A stretch of DNA of 64,000 nucleotides from Muraenolepis orangiensis (Eukaryota > Chordata > Actinopteri > Gadiformes > Muraenolepididae): the NCBI GenBank assembly GCA_027704905.1, contig CM051001.1, positions 31,080,506 through 31,144,505 of the forward strand, given 5' to 3'. The notes under the pieces are model-generated. The model saw only the letters and a list, made by a program, of their open reading frames with translations. It had not been told where the DNA came from and made no database searches. Position 1 is the first letter of the stretch, and each line of letters opens with the position of its first letter. Shown in pieces: positions 26,210 to 40,782 of this stretch. The position numbers were made by a program, and so were the translations under genes.

Positions 26210-28662
26210 ATGACAAAGGGAAGGCGATACCGGGACTGGAGGTGGCAGGCTCTGTGGTGGCTTCACTTCTTTCTCTTGTGGGATACAATAGACGGACAGA
26301 CTCGCTACACCATCCCGGAGGAACTCAAACAGGGCTCCGTGGTCGGACATTTAGCCAAAGATCTGGGTTTGGGATTATCAGAGATTTTCGACCGTAAACT
26401 GCGCGTCGCCTCCGAGGCTGGTGAGCAGTATTTCAACGTGGACACGGGGAAGGGAGAGCTGGTGGTGAACGAGAGGATAGACAGAGAGGCGTTATGTGGA
26501 CAAAGCGTGAGCTGTGTTTTACCGCTTCAGGTTGTCATTGAAGACCCCTTACAGCTCCATCGGGTCGAAGTTGAAATACAGGATATTAACGATAATTCTC
26601 CCAGGTTTCCGTCAAACGAGGTGACGTTAGATATAGCAGAATCCACCGCGACAGGGATACGGTTTCCTTTAGAAAGCGCATTAGACCCCGACGTTGGGAT
26701 TAATTCGTTGAAGTCGTATACTCTCAGTAAGGACGATTGCTTTAGTATAAAAGTGAACGATGTCGCTGGCGGAAGGAAAGTTCCCGAGTTGATCCTTGCG
26801 AAACAATTGGACAGAGAACGAAAACCTTTACACACACTCGTATTAACGGCGCTCGACGGAGGTAATCCTGTAAGATCTGGCTCAGCGCAAATCACTATAA
26901 GAGTGCTAGACAACAATGACAACGTGCCGGTTTTTGAGAAAACGATTTACAAATTATCTATAAGCGAAGATGCGGTAGAAGGCACGATGATAGCACAGAC
27001 TAAAGCGACAGACATTGACGACGGACAAAATGGAGAAATTGAATATTCATTCGGAACACACACACAAGACGACGTGTTGTCTGTATTCGGCATCGATGCT
27101 ATTTCGGGCAAAATATTCCTTAAAGGGAAATTAGATTACGAATCCAAATCAAACTATGCAATTGACGTTACCGCCAAAGATAAAGGTAACCCTAGAATGG
27201 AAGGACACTGCAGTGTACACGTGGACATTTTAGACGTTAATGACAACGCCCCCGAGATTATTTCACCTCTCAGCCGAAGCCTGTGCGTGAAGACGCGGCC
27301 GCTGGCACTGTTGTAGCGTTGCTAAGCGCCAGGGATCTTGATTCTGGTAACAATGGTAAAGTAGTCTTGAATCTTCCTAAATCCTCCCCCTTCAGCCTGC
27401 AGCCCTCTTTTTCCAACAGCTATGCACTGGTTACTAACAGTGTTATAGACAGGGAGAGTGTCTCGTTGTATAATCTAGAAATAACAGCAACTGACTCGGG
27501 CTCCCCTCCTCTGACTAATAAGACAATAATAACAGTCAGCATCACTGATGTAAATGATAATCCTCCTATTTTCTCCGAGCCGTCCTATAGTGTTTACGCA
27601 AAAGAAAACGGGATACCAGGCTCTATACTGTACTCTGTATCAGCAACTGATCTAGACTATGGAGAGAACGCCAAGATCTCCTACTCCATCCTGGAGTCTA
27701 AAGTCCAGGAGGTGTCGGTGTCCTCCTATGTGTACATCAACTCTGATAACGGCAGCATCTACAGCATGCACTCCTTTGACTATGAGAAGCTGAAGGTGTT
27801 TCAGATTCAGGTGCAGGCTAAGGACCACGGCTCTCCGTCTCTGAGCACCAACGCTACCGTCCATGTTTTTATTCTGGACCAGAACGATAACGCCCCCGCT
27901 GTTATTTACCCCTCCCCCGCTGTCCACGGCTCACTCTCTCAACAGAGGACGTCCCGCTCTTCCAAAGCGGGCCACTTGGTTACCAAGGTAACGGCCGTAG
28001 ACGCCGACTCGGGGCATAACGCCTGGATCTCTTACAGACTGGCAGAGGCCACAGACGCCTCTCTGTTCGCCGTCAACCTTTACACAGGGGAGGTGAGGAC
28101 TAAACGTGTGGTGTCTGAGCAGGACGACTCCTCTCAGAGACTGCTCATAGAGATTAAGGACGACGGGGATCCCGTTCAGTCCACCACCGTCACAGTGTCC
28201 GTCCTTCTAGAGGACGGCCTTCACGAGCCCATTTTGGACCTCAGACAGAAAACGGACGATTCCAACAAGAAGAGCGGGAGAATGGCTCTTTATTTGATTC
28301 TCTCTCTGTCCTCGGTGTCTGTGCTCTCTCTGGTGACCTTTCTCATTCTAGCTGTTAAGTGTATTAAGAGCAGCAGGAGCGGCGGTACTTGCTGCATGAG
28401 ACAGAGCGACAGTGAGGACTTCAAGAACCCCAACAGAAACCTCCAGCTCCAGCTCAACACAGACGGGCCTATTAAGTACGTGGAGGTCCTGGGAGGAGAC
28501 ATGATGTCTCAGAGTCAGTCCTTCAGGTCCTGTCTCTCTCCCATGTCAGAGTACAGTGATTTCACCTTCGTTAAACCCAGCAGCACCACAGACTTTAAAG
28601 ACATGATCAACGTCTTAGACGCCTCTTTACCTGACAGCGCCTGGACCTTTGAGAGCCAGCAG
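26210..28662 (+). CDS. pcdhg: Protocadherin gamma B-like variable exon V6 (frameshifted)
   Basis: Variable exon of 818 codons once a missing base is allowed for, the same length as V7-V10 from the ATG at 26210 (MTKGRRYRDW); an in-frame ATG at 26189 would add seven residues. Signal peptide, CX5C loop CGQSVSC, EC linkers DINDNSP, DNNDNVP, DVNDNAP, DVNDNPP and DQNDNAP, transmembrane helix and B-like cytoplasmic segment are present. One C seems missing at 27280-27281 (AGCCTG where paralogues need AGCCCTG for S-P-V-R), at the start of EC4. Without it the frame stops at 27316. The 5' 290 bp and the last 1.0 kb are nearly identical to other B-like exons; the middle is unique. The donor is CAG|GTGAGC. 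Confidence 0.92.
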
Positions 28663-29887
28663 GTGAGCATCAATTAAGTGCAAAAGTCCCCTTGTGATTT
28701 TATACCAGGTATTTTTATTGCAGATTTGGGTGTTGGGCCATTCGAGGCTAGCATGCACCTTACCTTTTTTGATACATTGTATTCTTCATTAAGGTTTATT
28801 TTGTCTTTACTTTGTCTTTACAAAATTCCTTTGTCTTTACACAAAGAATTACTATGAAGTTCTAATATTTATAACAATAACAATTAATAATACAAATACT
28901 AAAGACATCTGTATTGTTAGATAACTACAGAACTGCATATTGTAATTATGTCTTCTGATTTTCGTACAGACTTTGCACGAATACCTATATGACAGCTGCT
29001 CACTGACTCATTTAAAGTTTTTTAGTATATTAGAGTATATTATATAAAGTACAATTTAAGTATAGAGGTTCTATGATGTAGACTTAGACTTTACTTGAGA
29101 TGTCCTGTGCCTCTAGGCCACGGGTGAATAGGCCTAAAGGCTTCAGCACTAGTGTGTTGGACAGCGACACACGCAGTGCCCTGCACGGTGGCGTGAAAGA
29201 GTAGCCTCCTTTGCATTAAATGACTTGATAGTCTTCTTGATCGTCAATAATGCCATGCCATTTTAAATCAGTATTCCTTTGTAACATGATCGTGTATTCT
29301 GAATAAATTTAGGATAATTTAGGCATTGTACATATAGGTCATATAGGTGCCATATTGAATGCATTTTTTTGGTGGGGAAAGAGTTGTGTTTTCGTTTACA
29401 ATGTCGATTGAAAATAATTGTGTTTATATTTGAATATTTTGTAGTCTGTTCGTTTGAGTTACAAAAATATATGAGTTTCATCATTGTGCGATAACTACGA
29501 GCAGGCCTGTGCCTGCTGTATGGGGGTTATTATTATGGCATAAGCCTATACACGATAACGCACATGCGCGCACTGTTCCTTTAAAAGCAATGGCTGGCTC
29601 CAATTGGTTGTGAGGGAGAGTTTATGTGCGCCAATAGCATACAGAACTGTACAAAGAGATCTACTCCGGACCCCCGCTGCCTTGCTATACCATCACCGTT
29701 AACATGGCAATCGCTCGAGGAGAGGATATACGCTCATATGCGCTATGAGACATAATATTCAAGGATGTATTTCAAGAATTCAGTAAATGATCCCGGAATA
29801 TGTTGTGTAAACGTGCAATGGATCTAAACATGGAGCGGGTTTTGAACAGCATATCGAAAGGAAATACTGCAATATAGGGCATCAAGG
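28663..29887 (+). other. Spacer V6-V7 with V7 promoter
   Basis: AT-rich non-coding DNA without a long microsatellite. The last 260 bp form the V7 promoter and leader, with CCAAT at 29631 and the B-group element at 29645. It differs from the V7-V8 and V8-V9 spacers, so it lies outside the recent duplication. Confidence 0.65.
29645..29661 (+). promoter_or_regulatory. B-group promoter element, V7
   Basis: AACTGTACAAAGAGATC followed by TACTCC, 243 bp before the V7 ATG; CCAAT lies 10 bp upstream (29631-29635). Confidence 0.65.
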
Positions 29888-32340
29888 ATGACAAAGAGAC
29901 CGAGGTACCGGGACTGGAGGTGGCAGGCTCTGTGGTGGCTTCACTTCTTTCTCTTGTGGGATACAATAGACGGACAGACTCGCTACACCATCCCGGAGGA
30001 ACTCAAACAGGGCTCCGTGGTCGGACCTTTAGCCAAAGATCTGGGTTTGGGATTATCAGAGATTTTTGACCGTAAACTGCGCGTCGCCTCCGAGGCTGGT
30101 GAGCAGTATTTCAACGTGGACACGGGGAAGGGAGAGCTGGTGGTGAACGAGAGGATAGACAGAGAGGCGTTATGCGGACAGCGAGTCAGCTGTGTTTTAC
30201 CACAGCAAATTATTATTGACAATCCATTGCAGATATTTAGTGTTCACGTCGAAATACAGGATATCAATGACAATGGACCCGTATTTCTAAAGGCGGAGCA
30301 TGTTTTGAATATTGCCGAGTCCACCGTTACGGGCACGCGTTTTCCACTCAAAAGTGCTGTAGATCCAGATGTAGGAGCGAATGCATTAAAATCGTATCAA
30401 CTTAGTCAGAACGACCAATTTTCGTTGAATATCAAAACTAACAAGGATGGAAGCAAAGTTCCAGAATTGGTCTTGCAAAAAGGTTTGGACAGAGAAAAGC
30501 AACCGCTTTATAAACTCGTTCTCACTGCATTAGATGGGGGCAGTCCGGTAAAAACGGGCACCTCAGATATCATCGTTAACGTGTTAGACATAAATGATAA
30601 TGCACCTCAGTTCGATAAATCCCTCTATGAAGTCCCTCTCAACGAGGACACGTCAAAGGGAAGCGTCATTTTGAAGGTTAGAGCCGTGGATCATGACGAT
30701 GGTGAAAACGGAGAGATTGTTTATTCTTTCGCTGAAGACACATTAGAAACAATACTTGACACATTCACGATAGATACTGAGACCGGGGAGATATCTATAA
30801 ACAATGGGCTGGACTATGAACAATCCAGGGAATATAAATTCGACATCAGAGCAACGGATAGGGGAACGCCAGCGATGGATGGTCATTCTACAGTGCAGGT
30901 GGAGGTTTTGGACGTTAATGACAACCCGCCTGAAATTCACATAACGTCTCTGTCTTCTCCCGTCAGGGAGGACTCTCCGATAGGCACCGTAATTGCTCTA
31001 ATAAACGCGAGAGATGTTGATTCAGGTAAAAATGGGAAAACTAATTTAAGTTTAGGCAAGGAATGCCCCTTTAAATTAAAACCATCATTCCTTGACCATT
31101 ACACTGTGGTTACAGATACGAAATTGGATCGGGAAAAATATCCACAATATAAGATTAGAATTTTAGCCTCTGATACTGGGTCACCGCCACTAACAGCTGA
31201 AAAAGAAATTTTAGTTGATATCTTAGATGTAAATGACAACTCTCCTGTGTTTGTACAGCCACTTTATGTCATTTATGTAAAAGAGAATTGTCCGCCCGGT
31301 AAAGTGTTAGGCACAGTGTCAGCGACGGACCCTGATTTAGGGGAGAACGCCAAGATCTCCTACTCCATCCTGGAGTCTAAAGTCCAGGAGGTGTCGGTGT
31401 CCTCCTATGTGTACATCAACTCTGATAACGGCAGCATCTACAGCATGCACTCCTTTGACTATGAGAAGCTGAAGGTGTTTCAGATTCAGGTGCAGGCTAA
31501 GGACCACGGCTCTCCGTCTCTGAGCACCAACGCTACCGTCCATGTTTTTATTCTGGACCAGAACGATAACGCCCCCGCTGTTATTTACCCCTCCCCCGCT
31601 GTCCACGGCTCACTTCTCAACAGAGGACGTCCCGCTCTTCCAAAGCGGGCCACTTGGTTACCAAGGTAACGGCCGTAGACGCCGACTCGGGGCATAACGC
31701 CTGGATCTCTTACAGACTGGCAGAGGCCACAGACGCCTCTCTGTTCGCCGTCAACCTTTACACAGGGGAGGTGAGGACTAAACGTGTGGTGTCTGAGCAG
31801 GACGACTCCTCTCAGAGACTGCTCATAGAGATTAAGGACGACGGGGATCCCGTTCAGTCCACCACCGTCACAGTGTCCGTCCTTCTAGAGGACGGCCTTC
31901 ACGAGCCCATTTTGGACCTCAGACAGAAAACGGACGATTCCAACAAGAAGAGCGGGAGAATGGCTCTTTATTTGATTCTCTCTCTGGCCTCGGTGTCTGT
32001 GCTCTCTCTGGTGACCTTTCTCATTCTAGCTGTTAAGTGTATTAAGAGCAGCAGGAGCGGCGGTACTTGCTGCATGAGACAGAGCGACAGTGAGGACTTC
32101 AAGAACCCCAACAGAAACCTCCAGCTCCAGCTCAACACAGACGGGCCTATTAAGTACGTGGAGGTCCTGGGAGGAGACATGATGTCTCAGAGTCAGTCCT
32201 TCAGGTCCTGTCTCTCTCCCATGTCAGAGTACAGTGATTTCACCTTCGTTAAACCCAGCAGCACCACAGACTTTAAAGACATGATCAACGTCTTAGACGC
32301 CTCTTTACCTGACAGCGCCTGGACCTTTGAGAGCCAGCAG
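29888..32340 (+). CDS. pcdhg: Protocadherin gamma B-like variable exon V7 (frameshifted)
   Basis: Variable exon of 818 codons after allowing for one missing base; start MTKRPRYRDW at 29888. Domain order is as in V8. It is nearly identical to V8 and V9 over its whole length. Near 31611-31616 the sequence reads CACTTCTC where V8 and V9 relatives read CTCTCTCTC, so one base is lost just after EC5 and the frame stops at 31669. EC6, the transmembrane helix and the cytoplasmic segment continue intact in the other frame to CAG|GTGAGA (32340). It is either a consensus error or a fresh pseudogene that would lack EC6 and the membrane anchor. Confidence 0.92.
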
Positions 32341-32639
32341 GTGAGAAGAGACTATCTCAGTCTATGTGAAATTAAACAAATAATGTGAAGAGTTGTGTTA
32401 TAATTGCATGAACTAGGTCTAAGCATAGACTAAACAAAGCAACATCTGCAAGACATGTTTTTCCAATCATCAGTGTTGTATGTCACTATTCTGTTGACCC
32501 AGAAAGCATTCACACATTTCAGAAAATATAGACTATTCATAACAGAGCAAATTCAATATTTGGAAAATGTGCAATCGTATTTTGAAAAACAAGATGTCCA
32601 ATATACAGATGTTTTCCTACCGTTTTGTCATTTACAGTT

Positions 32640-32774
<135 letters not shown>

Positions 32775-33428
32775 TTTAGACATCAAGGCTGCAGTACTGG
32801 TGAGAACCTGTCAGTCCAATTGGCAGCATGTGTGAGTGAGACCATTAGAAAAAACAGGACCAAGCCAAACATGAAGGGTTATAGTGAAATATCAGCTGAA
32901 ACGAGTGAGACATGAAAATCCTATAGAGCTTCTGACTGTATTTTTGTATAAATTGCTTGCAGGCGTAACCATGGTATATTGATTTCAATAATTGATTTAA
33001 ACCTATTTGATTCAAACCGTTCCTTCAAATGGTCATTTAATTTGTTATAAATACTTTTCTATACAGACCTCCTTATAGTGTTCAATAATAATGTATATTC
33101 AAGTATTTATGTAGACATATTAATAGGCATAGGCATTACGGTGGAACAACTTAAACACCCTCATTTGTATATGCTCTCACAAATTCTGCATTTAGATATT
33201 TTTGTTCATACTAGACAATATCTTTCTTTAATTTTCATTTACATAAAAAAACATAGTTTTTTTATAGGCCTATCGCGTTCTCTAAATGAGTCCGTGCATC
33301 CTGCATTGTGTCTCATCCTCGTGAAAGGCCATTGGCAGCTATAGGCCTATATCAGTAAGGGATGTGTCTTTGGAGCTCTTCCATCCTATTGGCTAAGAGA
33401 AAGATCCTGCTGCACCAACAGCATGCCG

Positions 33429-33445
33429 AACTGTACAAAGAGATC
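33429..33445 (+). promoter_or_regulatory. B-group promoter element, V8
   Basis: AACTGTACAAAGAGATC, 250 bp before the V8 ATG. The upstream CCAAT is changed to CCAAC here, but an inverted ATTGG lies at 33388. Confidence 0.65.
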
Positions 33446-33678
33446 TACTCACCCTCCCCGTGGTGCGTTACCACCGCCACGGTTACATGGCTCAGAGCTG
33501 CAGGAGGAGAGACCGATGCGCTTATAGGACAGAGTACATTACCTATCTTTAAATATACCGTTGCTATATACCGGGGAATTATTTTTGGACATTTTCGGTA
33601 TGGAAACGAGAATTTGCATATGGACATGCCTGTGGAAATATATTTTGCTTCGAAGAACAATAATTTAAAGCATCAAAG

Positions 33679-36132
33679 ATGACAAAGAGACCGAGGTACC
33701 GGGACTGGAGGTGGCAGGCTCTGTGGTGGCTTCACTTCTTTCTCTTGTGGGATACAATAGACGGACAGACTCGCTACACCATCCCGGAGGAACTCAAACA
33801 GGGCTCCGTGGTCGGACCTTTAGCCAAAGATCTGGGTTTGGGATTATCAGAGATTTTCGACCGTAAACTGCGCGTCGCCTCCGAGGCTGGTGAGCAGTAT
33901 TTCAACGTGGACACGGGGAAGGGAGAGCTGGTGGTGAACGAGAGGATAGACAGAGAGGCGTTATGCGGACAGCGAGTCAGCTGTGTTTTACCACAGCAAA
34001 TTATTATTGACAATCCATTGCAGATATTTAGTGTTCACGTCGAAATACAGGATATCAATGACAATGGACCCGTATTTCTAAAGGCGGAGCATGTTTTGAA
34101 TATTGCCGAGTCCACCGTTACGGGCACGCGTTTTCCACTCAAAAGTGCTGTAGATCCAGATGTAGGAGCGAATGCATTAAAATCTTATCAACTTAGTCAG
34201 AACGACCAGTTTTCGATAAACATTAAAACGAATAAAGATGGAATTAAGATTCCAGAATTGGTTTTACAAAAAGGTTTGGACAGAGAAAAGCAACCGCTTT
34301 ATAAACTCGTTCTCACTGCATTAGATGGGGGCAGTCCGGTAAAAACGGGCACCTCAGATATCATCGTTAACGTGTTAGACATAAATGATAATGCCCCTCA
34401 GTTCGATAAATCCCTCTATGAAGTCCCTCTCAACGAGGACACGTCAAAGGGAAGCGTCATTTTGAAGGTTAGAGCCGTGGATCATGACGATGGTGAAAAC
34501 GGAGAGATTGTTTATTCTTTCGCTGAAGACACATTAGAAACAATACTTGACACATTCACGATAGATACTGAGACCGGGGAGGTATCTATAAACAATGGGC
34601 TGGACTATGAACAATCCAAAAAATATGAATTCGACATCAGAGCAACGGATAGGGGAACGCCAGCGATGGATGGTCATTCTACAGTGCAGGTGGAGGTTTT
34701 GGACGTTAATGACAACCCGCCTGAAATTCACATAACGTCTCTGTCTTCTCCCGTCAGGGAGGACTCTCCGATAGGCACCGTAATTGCTCTAATAAACGCG
34801 AGAGATGTTGACTCAGGTAAAAATGGGAAAACGAATTTAAGTTTAGGCAAGGAATGCCCCTTTAAATTAAAACCATCGTTCCTTGACCATTACACTGTGG
34901 TTACAGATACGAAATTGGATCGGGAAAAATATCCACAATATAAGATTAGAATTTTAGCCTCTGATACTGGGTCACCGCCACTAACAGCTGAAAAAGAAAT
35001 TTTAGTTGATATCTTAGATGTAAATGACAACTCTCCTGTGTTTGTACAGCCACTTTATGTAATTTATGTAAAAGAGAATTGTCCGCCCGGTAAAGTGTTA
35101 GGCACAGTGTCAGCGACGGACCCTGATTTAGGGGAGAACGCCAAGATCTCCTACTCCATCCTGGAGTCTAAAGTCCAGGAGGTGTCGGTGTCCTCCTATG
35201 TGTACATCAACTCTGATAACGGCAGCATCTACAGCATGCACTCCTTTGACTATGAGAAGCTGAAGGTGTTTCAGATTCAGGTGCAGGCAAAGGACCACGG
35301 CTCTCCGTCTCTGAGCACCAACGCTACCGTCCATGTTTTTATTCTGGACCAGAACGATAACGCCCCCGCTGTTATTTACCCCTCCCCCGCTGTCCACGGC
35401 TCTCTCTCTCAACAGAGGACGTCCCGCTCTTCCAAAGCGGGCCACTTGGTTACCAAGGTAACGGCCGTAGACGCCGACTCGGGGCATAACGCCTGGATCT
35501 CTTACAGACTGGCAGAGGCCACAGACGCCTCTCTGTTCGCCGTCAACCTTTACACAGGGGAGGTGAGGACTAAACGTGTGGTGTCTGAGCAGGACGACTC
35601 CTCTCAGAGACTGCTCATAGAGATTAAGGACGACGGGGATCCCGTTCAGTCCACCACCGTCACAGTGTCCGTCCTTCTAGAGGACGGCCTTCACGAGCCC
35701 ATTTTGGACCTCAGACAGAAAACGGACGATTCCAACAAGAAGAGCGGGAGAATGGCTCTTTATTTGATTCTTTCTCTGGCCTCGGTGTCTGTGCTCTCTC
35801 TGGTGACCTTTCTCATTCTAGCTGTTAAGTGTATTAAGAGCAGCAGGAGCGGCGGTACTTGCTGCATGAGACAGAGCGACAGTGAGGACTTCAAGAACCC
35901 CAACAGAAACCTCCAGCTCCAGCTCAACACAGACGGGCCTATTAAGTACGTGGAGGTCCTGGGAGGAGACATGATGTCTCAGAGTCAGTCCTTCAGGTCC
36001 TGTCTCTCTCCCATGTCAGAGTACAGTGATTTCACCTTTGTTAAACCCAGCAGCACCACAGACTTTAAAGACATGATCAACGTCTTAGACGCCTCTTTAC
36101 CTGACAGCGCCTGGACCTTTGAGAGCCAGCAG
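33679..36132 (+). CDS. pcdhg: Protocadherin gamma B-like variable exon V8
   Basis: Intact variable exon of 818 codons. Signal peptide 1-29 (cleavage near IDG|Q); EC linkers DINDNGP (125-131), DINDNAP (234-240), DVNDNPP (342-348), DVNDNSP (447-453) and DQNDNAP (557-563); EC6 to about 690; transmembrane helix about 693-716; CX5C loop C96/C102. The cytoplasmic segment carries LQLNTDGPIKYVEVLGGD and ends AWTFESQQ at the donor CAG|GTGAGA, phase 0. It differs from V7 and V9 by a few changes (for example SINIKTNKDGIKIPE in EC2 and QSKKYEF in EC3). It makes a homophilic adhesion receptor when joined to C1-C4. Confidence 0.96.
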
Positions 36133-36433
36133 GTGAGAAGAGACTATCTCAGTCTATGTGAAATTAAACAAATAATGTGAAGAGTTGTGTTATAATTGCA
36201 TGAACTAGGTCTAAGCATAGACTAAACAAAGCAACATCTGCAAGACATGTTTTTCCAATCATCAGTGTTGTATGTCACTATTCTGTTGACCCAGAAAGCA
36301 TTCACACATTTCAGAAAATATAGACTATTCATAACAGAGCAAATTCAATATTTGGAAAATGTGCAATCGTATTTTGAAAAACAAGATGTCCAATATACAG
36401 ATGTTTTCCTACCGTTTTGTCATTTACAGTTAA

Positions 36434-36610
<177 letters not shown>

Positions 36611-37265
36611 TTTAGACATCAAGGCTGCAGTACTGGTGAGAACCTGTCAGTCCAATTGGCAGCATGTGTGAGTGAGACCATTAGAAAAAAACAGGACCAA
36701 GCCAAACATGAAGGGTTATAGTGAATTATCAGCTGAAACGAGTGAGACATGAAAATCCTATAGAGCTTCTGACTGTATTTTTGTATAAATTGCTTGCAGG
36801 CGTAACCATGGTATATTGATTTCAATAATTGATTTAAACCTATTTGATTCAAACCGTTCCTTCAAATGGTCATTTAATTTGTTATAAATACTTTTCTATA
36901 CAGACCTCCTTATAGTGTTCAATAATAATGTATATTCAAGTATTTATGTAGACATATTAATAGGCATAGGCATTACGGTGGAACAACTTAAACACCCTCA
37001 TTTGTATATGCTCTCACAAATTCTGCATTTAGATATTTTTGTTCATACTAGACAATATCTTTCTTTAATTTTCATTTACATAAAAAAACATAGTTTTTTT
37101 ATAGGCCTATCGCGTTCTCTAAATGTGTCCGTGCATCCTGCATTGTGTCTCATCCTCGTGAAAGGCCATTGGCAGCTATAGGCCTATATCAGTAAGGGAT
37201 GTGTCTTTGGAGCTCTTCCATCCTATTGGCTAAGAGAAAGATCCTGCTGCACCAACAGCATGCCG

Positions 37266-37282
37266 AACTGTACAAAGAGATC
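37266..37282 (+). promoter_or_regulatory. B-group promoter element, V9
   Basis: AACTGTACAAAGAGATC, 250 bp before the V9 ATG, copied with the duplicated spacer. Confidence 0.65.
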
Positions 37283-37515
37283 TACTCACCCTCCCCGTGG
37301 TGCGTTACCACCGCCACGGTTACATGGCTCAGAGCTGCAGGAGGAGAGACCGATGCGCTTATAGGACAGAGTACATTACCTATCTTTAAATATACCGTTG
37401 CTATATACCGGGGAATTATTTTTGGACATTTTCGGTATGGAAACGAGAATTTGCATATGGACATGCCTGTGGAAATATATTTTGCTTCGAAGAACAATAA
37501 TTTAAAGCATCAAAG

Positions 37516-39969
37516 ATGACAAAGAGACCGAGGTACCGGGACTGGAGGTGGCAGGCTCTGTGGTGGCTTCACTTCTTTCTCTTGTGGGATACAATAGACG
37601 GACAGACTCGCTACACCATCCCGGAGGAACTCAAACAGGGATCGGTGGTCGGACATTTAGCCAAAGATCTGGGTTTGGGATTATCAGAGATTTTCGACCG
37701 TAAACTGCGCGTCGCCTCCGAGGCTGGTGAGCAGTATTTCAACGTGGACACGGGGAAGGGAGAGCTGGTGGTGAACGAGAGGATAGACAGAGAGGCGTTA
37801 TGCGGACAGCGAGTCAGCTGTGTTTTACCACAGCAAATTATTATTGACAATCCATTGCAGATATTTAGTGTTCACGTCGAAATACAGGATATCAATGACA
37901 ATGGACCCGTATTTCTAAAGGCGGAGCATGTTTTGAATATTGCCGAGCACACACTTACGGGCACGCGTTTTCCACTCAAAAGTGCTGTAGATCCAGATGT
38001 AGGAGCGAATGCATTAAAATCTTATCAACTTAGTCAGAACGACCAGTTTTCGTTGAATATCAAAACTAACAAGGATGGAAGCAAAGTTCCAGAATTGGTC
38101 TTGCAAAAAGGTTTGGACAGAGAAAAGCAACCGCTTTATAAACTCGTTCTCACTGCATTAGATGGGGGCAGTCCGGTAAAAACGGGCACCTCAGATATCA
38201 TCGTTAACGTGTTAGACATAAATGATAATGCACCTCAGTTCGATAAATCCCTCTATGAAGTCCCTCTCAACGAGGACACGTCAAAGGGAAGCGTCATTTT
38301 GAAGGTTAGAGCCGTGGATCATGACGATGGTGAAAACGGAGAGATTGTTTATTCTTTCGCTGAAGACACATTAGAAACAATACTTGACACATTCACGATA
38401 GATACTGAGACCGGGGAGATATCTATAAACAATGGGCTGGACTATGAACAATCCAGGGAATATAAATTCGACATCAGAGCAACGGATAGGGGAACGCCAG
38501 CGATGGATGGTCATTCTACAGTGCAGGTGGAGGTTTTGGACGTTAATGACAACCCGCCTGAAATTCACATAACGTCTCTGTCTTCTCCCGTCAGGGAGGA
38601 CTCTCCGATAGGCACCGTAATTGCTCTAATAAACGCGAGAGATGTTGATTCAGGTAAAAATGGGAAAACTAATTTAAGTTTAGGCAAGGAATGCCCCTTT
38701 AAATTAAAACCATCGTTCCTTGACCATTACACTGTGGTTACAGATACGAAATTGGATCGGGAAAAATATCCACAATATAAGATTAGAATTTTAGCCTCTG
38801 ATACTGGGTCACCACCACTAACAGCTGAAAAAGAAATTTTAGTTGATATCTTAGATGTAAATGACAACTCTCCTGTGTTTGTACAGCCACTTTATGTCAT
38901 TTATGTAAAAGAGAATTGTCCGCCCGGTAAAGTGTTAGGCACAGTGTCAGCGACGGACCCTGATTTAGGGGAGAACGCCAAGATCTCCTACTCCATCCTG
39001 GAGTCTAAAGTCCAGGAGGTGTCGGTGTCCTCCTATGTGTACATCAACTCTGATAACGGCAGCATCTACAGCATGCACTCCTTTGACTATGAGAAGCTGA
39101 AGGTGTTTCAGATTCAGGTGCAGGCTAAGGACCACGGCTCTCCGTCTCTGAGCACCAACACTACCGTCCATGTTTTTATTCTGGACCAGAACGATAACGC
39201 CCCCGCTGTTATTTACCCCTCCCCCGCTGTCCACGGCTCTCTCTCTCAACAGAGGACGTCCCGCTCTTCCAAAGCGGGCCACTTGGTTACCAAGGTAACG
39301 GCCGTAGACGCCGACTCGGGGCATAACGCCTGGATCTCTTACAGACTGGCAGAGGCCACAGACGCCTCTCTGTTCGCCGTCAACCTTTACACAGGGGAGG
39401 TGAGGACTAAACGTGTGGTGTCTGAGCAGGACGACTCCTCTCAGAGACTGCTCATAGAGATTAAGGACGACGGGGATCCCGTTCAGTCCACCACCGTCAC
39501 AGTGTCCGTCCTTCTAGAGGACGGCCTTCACGAGCCCATTTTGGACCTCAGACAGAAAACGGACGATTCCAACAAGAAGAGCGGGAGAATGGCTCTTTAT
39601 TTGATTCTCTCTCTGGCCTCGGTGTCTGTGCTCTCTCTGGTGACCTTTCTCATTCTAGCTGTTAAGTGTATTAAGAGCAGCAGGAGCGGCGGTACTTGCT
39701 GCATGAGACAGAGCGACAGTGAGGACTTCAAGAACCCCAACAGAAACCTCCAGCTCCAGCTCAACACAGACGGGCCTATTAAGTACGTGGAGGTCCTGGG
39801 AGGAGACATGATGTCTCAGAGTCAGTCCTTCAGGTCCTGTCTCTCTCCCATGTCAGAGTACAGTGATTTCACCTTTGTTAAACCCAGCAGCACCACAGAC
39901 TTTAAAGACATGATCAACGTCTTAGACGCCTCTTTACCTGACAGCGCCTGGACCTTTGAGAGCCAGCAG
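37516..39969 (+). CDS. pcdhg: Protocadherin gamma B-like variable exon V9
   Basis: Intact variable exon of 818 codons with the same domain positions as V8. It is a mosaic: near the N-terminus it reads GHLAKDLG like V6 and V10 (V7 and V8 have GPLAKDLG); the EC2 start has AEHTLTG, unique to it; further along it matches V7 (SLNIKTNKDGSKVPE, QSREYKF) rather than its neighbour V8. It ends at CAG|GTGAGA (39969), phase 0. The sequence after the donor differs from V7 and V8, so the duplication breakpoint lies at or near the 3' end of this exon. Confidence 0.96.
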
Positions 39970-40307
39970 GTGAGATAAATAATAATGATGAAAGAAGTTT
40001 ATTCTCTTTTCTCTCAGATTATAATATCCTAATGTGAGGTAGCAGAACTATATAGTTATTGGGCAGTACTGTAAAACATGTGATACATTGTTCTAAATTA
40101 TTTCGTTTGAATACAAAACTGCTTATATCACGTTTTAAGGTAAGGTATGCATCTTAATTATATTATAGGGCAATTAATTACTTCAAATGGCTTTTGGATC
40201 AATTGTAATTGTGTCCACTGTTTGCAAGCTAACAAAGCAGAGCATTTCAGAACCAAGGCCGGGGACAGCGACACGCGCCAGCGAGAGAGAGCGTGTGTGC
40301 GTGCGTG

Positions 40308-40456
<149 letters not shown>

Positions 40457-40535
40457 TGCGCGCGGCTTTAGGAGCGCTTCTTAGCCCATCTCTCATTGGA
40501 TGGCAGGGATGATGCTGTGCACCAATAGCAGGCAT

Positions 40536-40552
40536 AACTGTACAAAGAGATC
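40536..40552 (+). promoter_or_regulatory. B-group promoter element, V10
   Basis: AACTGTACAAAGAGATC followed by TACTCC, 247 bp before the V10 ATG, with CCAAT 10 bp upstream. Confidence 0.65.
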
Positions 40553-40782
40553 TACTCCCTCCCTCCTCGCAGCCCCGGCACGGTAACCCTTACAATTAGG
40601 TGTTGGAGCAGAGAGCGATGCGTACACTCGGACATACACAAATATTCATTTTTTGTTGTCGCTTTTGCCAATAACGAAGGTCGTGTGATGTGTGACGTGC
40701 AGTATGTCACAATGGCACGGGAACAACGTTGACATTTGCGATTTCATTTCTCTTGATGGGATATCACGTATTTTAACGCAAC